This document shows, piece by piece, positions 35,785 through 46,240 of a stretch of 64,000 bases of DNA. The notes beneath the pieces are model-generated. The model made no database searches. It was given only the letters and a program-made list of their open reading frames with translations, and had not been told where the DNA came from. This DNA comes from Pseudomonadota bacterium. GTDB taxonomy: Bacteria; Cyanobacteriota; Vampirovibrionia; Obscuribacterales; Obscuribacteraceae. Each line of letters opens with the position of its first letter. Within the stretch, counting starts at the first letter, position 1. Both the position numbers and the translations under genes were made by a program. The stretch is taken from assembly GCA_021325555.1 (NCBI GenBank), contig JAJPGY010000043.1, positions 1 through 64,000 on the forward strand, in the 5' to 3' direction.

Positions 35785-36702
35785 TTACCACCCCCTGGTC
35801 GCCAACGATTCGGCGGGCTCGAGGCTGCGCGCCGTCCGGCCGAACATCGGCTCGCCCAGGTTTCTGCTCACCTCCGCGAGCACCTGCGGGTCGTTGTAGA
35901 AGGTTGTCGCCCTGACGATCGCCGCTGCGCGCTTGGCCGGATCCTGCGACTTGAAGATTCCGGAGCCGACAAAGACTCCCTCGACCCCCAGCTGCATCAT
36001 CAGCGCCGCATCCGCAGGAGTCGCGATGCCGCCGGCGGCGAAGTTGACCACCGGCAGCCGCCCACTCTCCGCAACTTCGCAGACCAGCTCGTAAGGCGCG
36101 CCGATCTCTTTGGCGTAGGTCATGCGCTCCTCCGCGGGCATTATCGACAGTCGCCGAATTTCACCCAGGATCGACCGCGCATGGCGCACGGCTTCCACGA
36201 CATCGCCTGTGCCCGCCTCACCTTTGGTTCTGATCATAGCGGCCCCCTCGCCGATGCGCCGCAACGCCTCACCGAGATTCCTGGCCCCGCAGACAAAGGG
36301 GATGCTGAACTTCCGCTTGTCGATGTGGCACTCTTCGTCGGCCGGCGTGAGAACCTCGCTCTCGTCGATGCAATCGACGCCGATGGACTCCAGGATCTGT
36401 GCTTCGACGAAGTGGCCGATTCTCACCTTGGCCATGACCGGAATCGTGACCGCCTCGATGATCTCGATGATCAGCTCCGGATCGCTCATCCTGGCCACGC
36501 CGCCTGCCGCGCGGATATCCGCCGGCACCCTCTCAAGCGCCATCACCGCCACTGCGCCCGCCTCCTCGGCGATCTTGGCCTGGTCGGCCGTGACCACATC
36601 CATAATCACGCCGCCCTTGAGCATCTGAGGCAGCGCCCTTTTCACCAGCTCGGTCCCGGTGCGGGCCTTGCCTTCGCCAGCAGTCTGAGCTTTCGTCACC
36701 AT
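35785..36702 (-). CDS. pdxS: Pyridoxal 5'-phosphate synthase subunit PdxS
   Basis: 305 residues. Builds pyridoxal phosphate from ribose 5-phosphate, glyceraldehyde 3-phosphate and PdxT-derived ammonia; forms a dodecamer with 12 PdxT. Highly conserved: KGGVIMDVVTADQAKIAEEA, MALERVPADIRAAGGVARM, AKVRIGHFVEAQILE, GARNLGEALRRI, RTKGEAGTGDVVEAVRH, FAAGGIATPADAALMMQLG and VFVGSGIFKS. The Lys residues in MAKVRIGH and IRTKGEAG are the two Schiff-base lysines. Lies 31 bases downstream of the pdxR-like gene. Confidence 0.97.
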   Translation of the reverse strand: MVTKAQTAGEGKARTGTELVKRALPQMLKGGVIMDVVTADQAKIAEEAGAVAVMALERVPADIRAAGGVARMSDPELIIEIIEAVTIPVMAKVRIGHFVEAQILESIGVDCIDESEVLTPADEECHIDKRKFSIPFVCGARNLGEALRRIGEGAAMIRTKGEAGTGDVVEAVRHARSILGEIRRLSIMPAEERMTYAKEIGAPYELVCEVAESGRLPVVNFAAGGIATPADAALMMQLGVEGVFVGSGIFKSQDPAKRAAAIVRATTFYNDPQVLAEVSRNLGEPMFGRTARSLEPAESLATRGW

Positions 36703-36733
36703 ATGCAGTACCTCTCCTCTTTGAACAACCTCC

Positions 36734-38296
36734 TCAAACGAGGGTCGCCTCGCCGCCCCTTACCACCGCAGCGTCCTCCCGCTGAGCCCTTGTCGCCGTA
36801 TACTCCGCTATCGCCTGTCCCAGCTTCTCGATCCCGCGCTCGATTGTCTGCTCGTCGTTTTGAATAAACGAGAGCCGGAAAAACTCCGCCCGGTCACCGT
36901 TCACGAAGAACATGTCGCCCGGGCTGAAACTAACCCCATCGCGCTCGGCATAACCGAGCAGCTCTCGAGCCGAGCAGCCCTGCGGCAACCTGCACCAGAC
37001 GAACATGCCGCCCTCGGGCTTCCACCAGCGAATGCTGTTGCCTGCGTGCCGCGCCAGCGCGGCGCACATGGTGTCGCGCCTGGAGCGGTAGACATCCCTG
37101 ATTTGCGCCAGGTGCTTGTCATAATAGCCCCGGCGCAGGTACTCGGCCATGATAGCCTGCGACAGCGAGTTGGTGGAAAGATCGCCTGCGCGCTTGGCCA
37201 GGCGCAGCCTGGACATCACCTCGGCCGGAGCAAGCAGCCATCCCAGGCGCAGTCCCGGGCAAAGGGCCTTGGAGAAGGTGCCCTGATGGATGACCACCTC
37301 GCCCGAGCGGTCGAGCGCCCTCAACGACGGCAATGGCTGCCCGTCGTAGCGCAGGTCGCCGACGAAGTTGTCCTCAAGGACGGGCATTTGATACTGCCGG
37401 GCCAGCTCCAGGAGCGCCAGCCTGCGCTTGAGCGACAGCGTAGCCCCCGTCGGGTTCTGAAAAGTTGGCATCAGGTAAAGCAGCTTGGCTCTCTCCCGGC
37501 TCAAGATGGCCTCAAGCACGTCGAGTTGCAGCCCATCCTCATCCACCGGCACCGGCAGGCAGCGCGCCTGCCCGGCGCTGAAGTTGCACATTGCCCAGAA
37601 ATAGGTCGGATCCTCGACGACGACCACATCGCCCGGATCGACGAGCGTGCTGGCAACCACGTCGATGGCCTGCTGCGAGCCGCTGACGATGAGTAGCTCG
37701 TCGTCGCCGGCCGAGATCCCATGCCCCTTGAGATACCGCCTCACCTCCGCTCGCAGCTGCGCGTTGCCCTCGGCCGGGCTGTAGCCGAACATATCCGCGG
37801 AACGATCGGTCCGCAGAAGCCGGGCGACGATGGCCCGGAATTCCTCGTAGGGGTAGAACTCCTGGCTCGGGATGCCGCCGGCAAAAGAGATCACGTCGGA
37901 GCCCGCAGGAATCGGTCCGGGCTGCCGGCTCAACATCGCGAAGGCGGCCTGACTGGCCCGGGAATACTTGGCGGGCCAGACCATGCTGTCGCAGCCGTGC
38001 TCCGCGCTGGCCCGGGCTGACCCGCCTGCGCCCGCGCCGCTGACCCTGACGAACGTCCCCCTGCCCACGTGGCTGTGCACCAGCCCGAGCTTCTCCAGCT
38101 CCAGGTAGGCGCGAGAGACGGTAGACCGGTCCACATCGAGAAGCTCGGCCAGCTCCCGGTTGGCGGGGAGCCTGGTATTGTCGGCCAATTGCCCGAATTG
38201 GATGGATTCTCGAATCCGGCCAACAATTACCGCATACATCGGCAGATTCGGCCTCTTCAAGCCCTTTACGTCGCCAAATATATCCAGCCAATTCAT
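36734..38296 (-). CDS. pdxR: MocR/PdxR-type regulator (GntR helix-turn-helix plus aminotransferase domain)
   Basis: 520 residues. Residues ~20-90 are a GntR winged helix (LPANRELAELLDVDRSTVSR, SHVGRGTFVRV). The rest is a fold-type I aminotransferase domain, with VVVVEDPTYFWA and the PLP-lysine motif QGTFSKALCPGLRLGW. PdxR proteins sense pyridoxal phosphate through that domain and control pdxST. The gene lies directly upstream of pdxS in the same orientation, whereas pdxR is often divergent. The symbol is by context; other MocR proteins regulate other pathways. Confidence 0.8.
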   Translation of the reverse strand: MNWLDIFGDVKGLKRPNLPMYAVIVGRIRESIQFGQLADNTRLPANRELAELLDVDRSTVSRAYLELEKLGLVHSHVGRGTFVRVSGAGAGGSARASAEHGCDSMVWPAKYSRASQAAFAMLSRQPGPIPAGSDVISFAGGIPSQEFYPYEEFRAIVARLLRTDRSADMFGYSPAEGNAQLRAEVRRYLKGHGISAGDDELLIVSGSQQAIDVVASTLVDPGDVVVVEDPTYFWAMCNFSAGQARCLPVPVDEDGLQLDVLEAILSRERAKLLYLMPTFQNPTGATLSLKRRLALLELARQYQMPVLEDNFVGDLRYDGQPLPSLRALDRSGEVVIHQGTFSKALCPGLRLGWLLAPAEVMSRLRLAKRAGDLSTNSLSQAIMAEYLRRGYYDKHLAQIRDVYRSRRDTMCAALARHAGNSIRWWKPEGGMFVWCRLPQGCSARELLGYAERDGVSFSPGDMFFVNGDRAEFFRLSFIQNDEQTIERGIEKLGQAIAEYTATRAQREDAAVVRGGEATLV

Positions 38297-38452
38297 CAGA
38301 TTTGCTTAACTTTTAGCCGACTTAATGCTGCCAATTCCGCCGCCGGCGCCGTACCAAGGAGCAAGAACTCCGTCTGGCATTGCCTTGACGGCATTTATCA
38401 ATGCCTAGACTACCAGGACTTGGCAGGATGATCAATCCAGCCAATATGCAGG

Positions 38453-40105
<1,653 letters not shown>

Positions 40106-40203
40106 TAGGGACAGCTACCCCTCCGCCACTGGTCTCTCCATATATTAGCTAGTCGGCGCCGGCGGCTCAATGTTCCAGACCGGGGGCGCCGGTTGCTGCC
40201 AAA

Positions 40204-40250
40204 GCCCTGCGGGCGCGGGCGTTCCGCCCGCAGGGCCAGGCATGCCTGGC
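40204..40250. repeat. Perfect hairpin followed by a 16-bp palindrome
   Basis: GCCCTGCGGGCG (40204-40215) pairs perfectly with CGCCCGCAGGGC (40225-40236) around a nine-base loop. Overlapping its end is the perfect palindrome GCCAGGCATGCCTGGC (40235-40250). It lies 23 bases beyond the serS stop and could act as a transcription terminator, though no T-run follows. Fifteen bases (GGGCCAGGCATGCCT) recur at 43373-43387 upstream of lysA. Confidence 0.7.
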
Positions 40251-40272
40251 TGCTTGCTTGCTAACCGTCCGC

Positions 40273-41547
40273 TCACCGCGCCGGCGTGAGCTCGGTGATG
40301 CCCTTCAGGTAAGGCCAGAGCACCTTCGGCAGCTTCACCGAGCCGTCAGGCTGCTGATTGTTCTCCAGGATAGCGGCCAGCGTCCTGCCGATCGCCAGAC
40401 CGGAGCCGTTCAACGTATGGAGATATCTGGGCTTGCCGCCGCCGGCGGGGCGATAGCGCAGGTTGGCACGCCTGGCCTGGAAGTCGCCGAAGTTGCTGCA
40501 GGAGCTGATCTCCCGGTATTTGTCCTGGGCCGGGAACCACACCTCCAGGTCGTAACACTTCTGCGCCGAAAAGCCGAGATCCCCCGCGCAGAGCAGAACC
40601 CGCCGATAGGGCAGCTCGAGCGCCTCGAGGACAAGCTCGGCCTGTCTGGTCAGCGACTCGTGCTCCTCCTTGGATCTCTCGGGCAGGCAGAACTTGACCA
40701 GCTCGACCTTGTTGAACTGATGCTGCCTGATGTAGCCGCGCGTATCCTTGCCGGCGCTTCCCGCTTCCCGCCTGAAGTTCGGCGTGTAGGCGCAGTGATA
40801 GACAGGAAGGGCCTCCTCCTCCAGCACCTCGTCGCGGTACAGGCTCGTCACCGGAACCTCGGCGGTGGGGACAAGATAGAGGTCGTCGTCAGCGCACTTG
40901 TAAAAGTCGCCCTCGAACTTGGGAAGCTGCCCGGTGCCGATCATGCACTGGCGATTGACCAGAATCGGCGGGAAAACCTCGCGGTAGCCCTTCTCCGTAT
41001 GGAAGTCGAGCATGAAATTCATGAGCGCGCGCTCGATCTTCGCCCCCATCTCCATGAGGACCGTAAACCTTGATTCGGCGAGCTTCACCCCGCGCGCAAA
41101 ATCAAAAACGTTCAGATCGGCCCCGAGCTCGAAGTGGTGCCTGGGATTCTCGATCCCGGGAATATCGCCCCAGCGGCTGACCTCCACATTGGCAGTCTCG
41201 TCGGCCCCGTCAGGCACGCTGGGCTCCGGGACGTTGGGGATAGACATGCGCAGGGCCGTGAGGCGCTCCTCGAGCTCCTCTTTCAAGCGCTCGCTCTCCT
41301 CGGTTTGCCTCTTCAGATCCTTTGTCTCCAGGCGGAGAGCCTCAACCTGCTCCTTCGGCACCTTGCCCGTTTTGAAAAGCTCGGATATCTCGTTGGCCCG
41401 CTGGCGGAGCCGCTCCCACTCGCCCTGAGCTTTTCTGAACTCGGCGTCCACCTCCAGCAGCTCCTTCACGGAAAAGCCGCCGTTGCGCCTTGCCAGCGCC
41501 TTTTCCACTTCCTCGGCCTTTTCACGCACCAGTTTCAAATCGAGCAT
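40273..41547 (-). CDS. serS: Seryl-tRNA synthetase
   Basis: 424 residues, ATG followed by LDLKLVREKAEEVEKAL. Class II enzyme charging tRNA-Ser and tRNA-Sec. The first ~110 residues form the long antiparallel coiled-coil arm that grips the tRNA variable arm. Motif 2 is in HCAYTPNFRREAGSAGKDTRG, read in two parts, with the flexible loop IRQHQFNKVELVKF; motif 3 is LNGSGLAIGRTLAAILENNQ. PTAEVPVTSLYRDEVL is also typical. Complete and normal in length. Confidence 0.97.
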   Translation of the reverse strand: MLDLKLVREKAEEVEKALARRNGGFSVKELLEVDAEFRKAQGEWERLRQRANEISELFKTGKVPKEQVEALRLETKDLKRQTEESERLKEELEERLTALRMSIPNVPEPSVPDGADETANVEVSRWGDIPGIENPRHHFELGADLNVFDFARGVKLAESRFTVLMEMGAKIERALMNFMLDFHTEKGYREVFPPILVNRQCMIGTGQLPKFEGDFYKCADDDLYLVPTAEVPVTSLYRDEVLEEEALPVYHCAYTPNFRREAGSAGKDTRGYIRQHQFNKVELVKFCLPERSKEEHESLTRQAELVLEALELPYRRVLLCAGDLGFSAQKCYDLEVWFPAQDKYREISSCSNFGDFQARRANLRYRPAGGGKPRYLHTLNGSGLAIGRTLAAILENNQQPDGSVKLPKVLWPYLKGITELTPAR

Positions 41548-41604
41548 GACGTTGAACTATTTTCCCGCACAAGCGTCTTATAGATTGGATGATCCAGGGT
41601 AAGA

Positions 41605-41610
41605 ATTATA
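41605..41610 (-). promoter_or_regulatory. Probable -10 element of serS
   Basis: TATAAT on the minus strand, 58 bases before the serS ATG, in the gap shared with the divergent yraN gene. No convincing -35. Confidence 0.4.
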
Positions 41611-41680
41611 GCCGGGCCAGGGCGCGCCCGCGGCCGCCAACCCAGGCCTGCTCACAGATGTTAACGGAGCGAGCGCGCCT

Positions 41681-42169
41681 ATGAGCGAGAACGACCAACA
41701 GGGGATCAATAATGTACGGGCCGGGCATGCCGCGCCCGCCCTTCCAATCGGCCGCCCATCAAAGAGGATCACTCTGGGCCGGTGCGGCGAGGACGCCGCC
41801 GTGGCCTTCTACCGCGCCCGCGGCGCCCGGATAGTCGCCCGCAACTGGCGAGCCGGCCGGTTCGCCGAGGTGGACCTGATCGTCGAGGAGCCTTACGGAA
41901 TGATGGTGTTCGCCGAGGTTAAGACCAGGCGCCGGCTGCATCGGGGCGACGATAGCTTCGCCTCCGGTTTTGCCTCCGTGGACCGGCGCAAGCAGCAAAA
42001 GATATTGACAGCCGCCCGAATATATGTCTCCCGAAATGAAAGGTTAGTAGAATTCCCATGCCGTTTTGACGTGCTCATCATCTCCTTTGCCGGGCATCGC
42101 CGGGGTAATCCAGGCGCCGAACCAGACCAGGCGCGCATTATCCACATTCCGGACGCCTTCGCGCAGTGA
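41681..42169 (+). CDS. YraN-family (UPF0102) endonuclease-like protein
   Basis: 162 residues. Core: LGRCGEDAAVAFYRARGARI, RNWRAGRFAEVDLIVEE, MVFAEVKTRR, then SVDRRKQQKILTAARIYV and CRFDVLII. The E-x-D...ExK pattern (AEVDLI ... AEVKTR) is that of a restriction-endonuclease-like fold. An N-terminal extension of ~28 residues is unusual. Role not established; often near rnhB or recombination genes, here beside serS. Confidence 0.88.
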   Translation: MSENDQQGINNVRAGHAAPALPIGRPSKRITLGRCGEDAAVAFYRARGARIVARNWRAGRFAEVDLIVEEPYGMMVFAEVKTRRRLHRGDDSFASGFASVDRRKQQKILTAARIYVSRNERLVEFPCRFDVLIISFAGHRRGNPGAEPDQARIIHIPDAFAQ

Positions 42170-42319
42170 CCGCCGGATCTCGTGAAACCCGCATCGACGG
42201 CATTTTTGCGTACGTAGTCTCCCCAGTGACAGGACCCCGGGCGTTTTGTAGCCTTTCATCACGCAAACGAGCGGCACGGTGGCATCAACGCCACAGACTG
42301 GCTAGACAGGGGACAGAAA

Positions 42320-43309
42320 ATGACGTTCTGGAAGACGCGGAAGCGATTCGAAGACCACGTGAGAGCGCTGACCTGGCAATCCGAACAGTACTCAGGCGCC
42401 AACCGCCGCGCCATCAACCTGATCCCGCTGCCCGTGGTCTCCGAGGGCCACGAGATCGCCCAGACGCAGACCGTGAAGTTCCATCATCTGCTGGTGAGCA
42501 TCGAAGGCAACCAGCGCACCTGCTGCCTGAAGATCATCTCACCAAAACAGAAGTCGCGCTCAGCCATCCTTATCTTCAGAGGACGGATCGTCGGCTGCCT
42601 CTACGGCAAGAAGAATATGGCCATGCAGGTGATGCAGCAGGACGCGCACATGCACGCCCTCACCGATCTAGCCACGGCCGGCAATATTCTGGACGCCTAT
42701 CAGCTCCCCGAAGAGCTGGTCCTGGCGGCAGCTTCGCTGTTCCACGGACAGGTGCTCGAGTTCAGCCAGACGGCACAGCCGGATCAAGTAATGCTGTCCG
42801 CCGCTCACCAGATCGCCAGCTATTCCCTGCCCGGGTGCGTCGTCATCAACACGCAAGACAACGAGATGGTCTGCCAGGTCTACATGGCCAACGGCCGGAT
42901 AATCGGCGTCTACTCCAGCCACGACGGTTGGGTGACCGCCAATCTCGAAACCGCCATGACCTACCTTTCCAAGGTCGACAATCCCCAGGTGATGGCCAGC
43001 ATCCTGCCCATGCGCAGCGTCGACGACGTGGCTTTCCTGGGCTTCAGCCTGACCGGGCTCGGCGACAGGCGCTATCAGATGATCCGCCAGCAGCAGCTCG
43101 ATTACGTCCGCAACGAGAGCACAGGCGAATCGAAGAAGAACACCTGGTTCGAGCGCCCGGAAGCCTGGTATCACAACCCGGCCCACGAAAAGACGGCAAA
43201 GATGTACACTCGCTACGAAAGGCCGCAACCAAGACAGGTTGTCTCCGCCGGACAGCGGGCGATGTCCTTCGCCGGCTCCGTACAGCATGCGCACTCCATC
43301 ACTCCGTAA
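42320..43309 (+). CDS. Conserved-looking protein of unknown function
   Basis: 329 residues, ATG behind GGGGACAG. No signal peptide, membrane segment or known motif. Two similar segments (AILIFRGRIVGCLYGKKNM near residue 90 and QVYMANGRIIGVYSSHDGW near residue 195) suggest an internally duplicated alpha/beta domain of the sort that reads a small signal or forms a dimer platform. The ~70-residue tail is basic and polar. Lies between yraN and lysA. Confidence 0.65.
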   Translation: MTFWKTRKRFEDHVRALTWQSEQYSGANRRAINLIPLPVVSEGHEIAQTQTVKFHHLLVSIEGNQRTCCLKIISPKQKSRSAILIFRGRIVGCLYGKKNMAMQVMQQDAHMHALTDLATAGNILDAYQLPEELVLAAASLFHGQVLEFSQTAQPDQVMLSAAHQIASYSLPGCVVINTQDNEMVCQVYMANGRIIGVYSSHDGWVTANLETAMTYLSKVDNPQVMASILPMRSVDDVAFLGFSLTGLGDRRYQMIRQQQLDYVRNESTGESKKNTWFERPEAWYHNPAHEKTAKMYTRYERPQPRQVVSAGQRAMSFAGSVQHAHSITP

Positions 43310-43593
43310 TAAGCACGGCGCGCTTCTATCCCCGGGGAAACTCGCAGCGCCGCGCCTGTGTTGCTGCGCTGCGGGCCAGGCATGCCTCGCCGATACAGGC
43401 TCTCAAGCGTCATCTCAATCCTTCGCCTCGCTTCGCGTCGGGCCTCGAAGACGCGCTGCCGGCCCCGGGATCGCGGGGCGCTGCACCGCTGCGCCCTGGA
43501 CTTGTTCAGTGCTTCACCTTGGGTGACTGCCACAAATGCTTCTGACCTCACCCGTTACACCGTGCGTCGCGGCGCCGGTATCGCCGCCGATCG
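43310..43593. other. Intergenic region upstream of lysA
   Basis: About 280 bases, GC-rich, with several short dyads and a copy of the 15-mer shared with 40233-40247. No gene recognised. Confidence 0.5.
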
Positions 43594-43602
43594 TGCTACG
43601 AT
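43594..43602 (+). promoter_or_regulatory. Possible extended -10 promoter of lysA
   Basis: TGCTACGAT fits an extended -10 (TGn plus TACGAT) 60 bases upstream of the chosen lysA start. No strong -35 is needed with an extended -10. Confidence 0.4.
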
Positions 43603-43661
43603 CGTCAGCGTCTTGTCCAGCCGGCGCGGTGATCTTCGTGGAATCTCCCAACGTAAACATC

Positions 43662-44981
43662 ATGCCGTTCACGGCAAACGTCAATGATCGGGATCACCTG
43701 GTCGTCGGCGGCTGCGACACGGTCGAGCTCGCCCGGCGCTTCGGCACGCCGTTGTGGGTCGTCGACGAGAAGACCATTGAGCAGGCGGCGCGGGCCATTC
43801 AATCCGCCCTGGCCGGCTATCCGCGCTGGCGGGTCCTTTATGCGGGCAAGGCTTTTCTGTGCCTGGCTATCTGCCACATCATCCGGCGGCTCGGGCTGGG
43901 GCTGGATGTGGTCTCGCCCGGCGAGCTTTACACGGCGGCAGCGGCCGAGTTTCCCGCCGATCTGCTTTACATGCACGGCAACAACAAAAGCGAGTCGGAG
44001 ATTCGCGACGGTCTGTCTTACGGATCCGTAAAAATTGTCGTCGACAGCGAGTCCGAGCTTGAGATGGTGGCCAGGGTCGCCGGTGAGCTGGGCAAGAAGG
44101 CGCGAATTCTCATCCGGGTGACCCCAGGGGTGGTGCCAGATACCCACCACTACATTCGCACCGGACACGCGGACAGCAAGTTCGGGCTGCCGCTCGAGCA
44201 TCTCGGGCGCGTGGTGGCCGAGATAGCCAGGCTGGGTGACTCGGTCGAGCTTGCGGGTCTCCACGCCCACATCGGCAGCCAGTCGCAGGAGATCGAGCCC
44301 TATTGCGAGATCATCGAGATCCTCGCCGATTGCCTTCAGGAAATCAAACAGTCCCAGGGGCTCGAGCTCGGCGAGCTCGACGTCGGCGGCGGTCTGGGCA
44401 TCGCTTACACGCAAGCCGACCGGCCGGTGCCGATTTACGAGTGGGGGCAAGCGGTCGCCGCTCAGACAATCGCCTCCTTCGAGAGCCGCGGGCTCAACCT
44501 GCCGACGCTGGTGCTCGAGCCGGGAAGGTCGATAGTCGGCACTGCCGGCGTCACGCTCTATACGGCGGGACACGCCAAGGATCTGCCCGGTGGACCGAAA
44601 TACCTGGCGGTGGACGGCGGCATGGCGGACAACCCTCGTCCGGTCACCTATCAGGCCCGCTACACCGCATGCGTGGCCAGCCGCATGCACGGTCCCAGGC
44701 CGGATAAGGCCATCACGCTGGTCGGCAAGTATTGCGAGTCAGGGGATATAATCGTAAAGGATGCATACCTGACCGCGACGGCGGGCGATGTGATTGCCGT
44801 ATTCGGCACCGGCGCCTACAACTACAGTATGGCTTCGAATTACAATCGCACCGGCCGCCCGGCATGCGTCCTTGTGAGCGACGGTCAAGCCGAGGTCATC
44901 GTCGAGCGGGAGTCCTATGCCGATCTTCTGAGGCAAGACCGCGTCCCCTCGAGACTGCGAGAGCAAGGATCGTGCGTCTGA
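43662..44981 (+). CDS. lysA: Diaminopimelate decarboxylase
   Basis: 439 residues from ATG 43662; GTG 43638 is an alternative. Last step of lysine synthesis, converting meso-diaminopimelate to lysine. Fold-type III PLP enzyme: VLYAGKAFLCLAI contains the PLP Lys, LDVVSPGELYTA, SKFGLPLEHL, GLHAHIGSQ, LDVGGGLGI, LVLEPGRSIVG, then VGKYCESGDI with the dimer-interface Cys and GAYNYSMASNYN. Followed by cdaA with a 28-base gap. A pairing of lysA with cdaA is one I associate with cyanobacteria, so the two are probably co-transcribed. Confidence 0.95.
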   Translation: MPFTANVNDRDHLVVGGCDTVELARRFGTPLWVVDEKTIEQAARAIQSALAGYPRWRVLYAGKAFLCLAICHIIRRLGLGLDVVSPGELYTAAAAEFPADLLYMHGNNKSESEIRDGLSYGSVKIVVDSESELEMVARVAGELGKKARILIRVTPGVVPDTHHYIRTGHADSKFGLPLEHLGRVVAEIARLGDSVELAGLHAHIGSQSQEIEPYCEIIEILADCLQEIKQSQGLELGELDVGGGLGIAYTQADRPVPIYEWGQAVAAQTIASFESRGLNLPTLVLEPGRSIVGTAGVTLYTAGHAKDLPGGPKYLAVDGGMADNPRPVTYQARYTACVASRMHGPRPDKAITLVGKYCESGDIIVKDAYLTATAGDVIAVFGTGAYNYSMASNYNRTGRPACVLVSDGQAEVIVERESYADLLRQDRVPSRLREQGSCV

Positions 44982-45009
44982 CGACCAGCGGCAACGGAGC
45001 ACGGCGCAA

Positions 45010-46068
45010 ATGGACTCTCTGGCAAAGCTCGGCTTCAATTTCGACCGAATCTGGCAGTTGACCTCGCACGCCGGCTTCGTCACTCTGCTCAAGACGGCCG
45101 CCGAGATAGTGATTATTCTTTACGCCCTGGTCTGGATCTGGGGCAGAATCAGGGGCACCCAGGCGGAACGCCTGGTCAAGGGTCTCCTTGTCCTCACGTT
45201 GATCTGCATCTTGTCGGCTTTCGCCGGCTTCACCCTCATCACCTCGATCCTGCAGCAGGTGATTCCGGTTGCCGTTCTGGCCATCCTTATCATCTTTCAG
45301 CCAGAGATCCGACGGGCGCTCGGCTACCTCGGGCGCAGCACGACTTACAAGTTCGACCTTTCCCTGGCCAATACGGAGCGCGATCGGTCCCGATTCGTGG
45401 TGGAGCAGATAATCAACGGCGTTCGCGAGCTGGCGCGCAGCAAGATCGGCGCCCTGATAGTGGTGGAGCCGCTCGAGGGCGAGCGAGACTATCTGAGCCC
45501 GGGCATACCGGTGAACGCCGATATCTCCAGCACGCTTCTGCTCAGCATATTTTTTCCCAATTCACCGATGCACGACGGCGCCGTCATCATCCGTAAAGAC
45601 AAGATCGTGGCTGCCGGCGTCATCTTGCGGATGAGCGACAATCCCAACCTCAGCTATCGTTACGGGACGCGCCATCGCGCCGCGGTGGGGCTGTCGGAGA
45701 TCTACGACGGGCTGTGCATAGTCGTATCCGAAGAGACGGGCTCCATCTCGGCGGCCAGCCACGGTATGCTGGTCCGATACAACAGCGCCGACGACCTGGC
45801 GGACCCGCTGTCTTACATCTACCAGCAGGTAAGCGGCACGAAGGCGCCGACCCCGCTGCACGCCTTCCTGGCCCTGTTCAGCCACAAGGCGAGAGCCGAA
45901 GCTGCCATCGCCGATGGTGGCACCACCCCGGCCTCCACCCCCGGGCAGATCGCCACCGCGGTTTCTCTGCCAGGCGGGCAAGACCAGGAAGTCGAGCCGT
46001 CCTCCGCACGCTGCCTTCCGGGCCAGCCACCGGTCGCCCCGGAACCGGAAGCGGAGCCGACGGCTTAG
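45010..46068 (+). CDS. cdaA: CdaA-type diadenylate cyclase
   Basis: 352 residues. Synthesises cyclic di-AMP from two ATP at the membrane. Three N-terminal helices (within residues ~20-100: AAEIVIILYALVWIW, GLLVLTLICILSAFAGF, VIPVAVLAILIIF) precede the DAC domain, which has PMHDGAVIIRKDKI (DGA motif) and YGTRHRAAVGLSE (RHR motif), both intact. The C-terminal ~80 residues are a Pro/Ala-rich tail not found in short CdaA proteins. No cdaR or glmM follows. Cyclic di-AMP usually governs potassium and osmotic balance. Confidence 0.94.
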   Translation: MDSLAKLGFNFDRIWQLTSHAGFVTLLKTAAEIVIILYALVWIWGRIRGTQAERLVKGLLVLTLICILSAFAGFTLITSILQQVIPVAVLAILIIFQPEIRRALGYLGRSTTYKFDLSLANTERDRSRFVVEQIINGVRELARSKIGALIVVEPLEGERDYLSPGIPVNADISSTLLLSIFFPNSPMHDGAVIIRKDKIVAAGVILRMSDNPNLSYRYGTRHRAAVGLSEIYDGLCIVVSEETGSISAASHGMLVRYNSADDLADPLSYIYQQVSGTKAPTPLHAFLALFSHKARAEAAIADGGTTPASTPGQIATAVSLPGGQDQEVEPSSARCLPGQPPVAPEPEAEPTA

Positions 46069-46240
46069 CTCGCGCCCGCACCTGATCTGTCGCTCGCCCC
46101 GGATGCGGGCGGGACACGCGCGCCCCCAGCCGTCGAGTCGGGGCACGCACCGGGACTTGAGCGCCTGGAAGTTGGCCATACACAGGACCTGCACCCGAAG
46201 CGGGAGGGAGCAGTCCACCCCCGGGGCGCGGGCGGCGCTT

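Noticed and set aside
42170..42319. Possible cyclic di-nucleotide riboswitch before the unknown gene
   Set aside because: Some GC-rich segments looked GEMM-like, but the conserved core and loop sequences are not present.
42166..43545. Plus-strand frame of 459 codons overlapping the unknown gene at 42320
   Set aside because: Out of frame with the better-composed 329-residue protein that has a ribosome-binding site; Arg/Pro/Gln-rich shadow.
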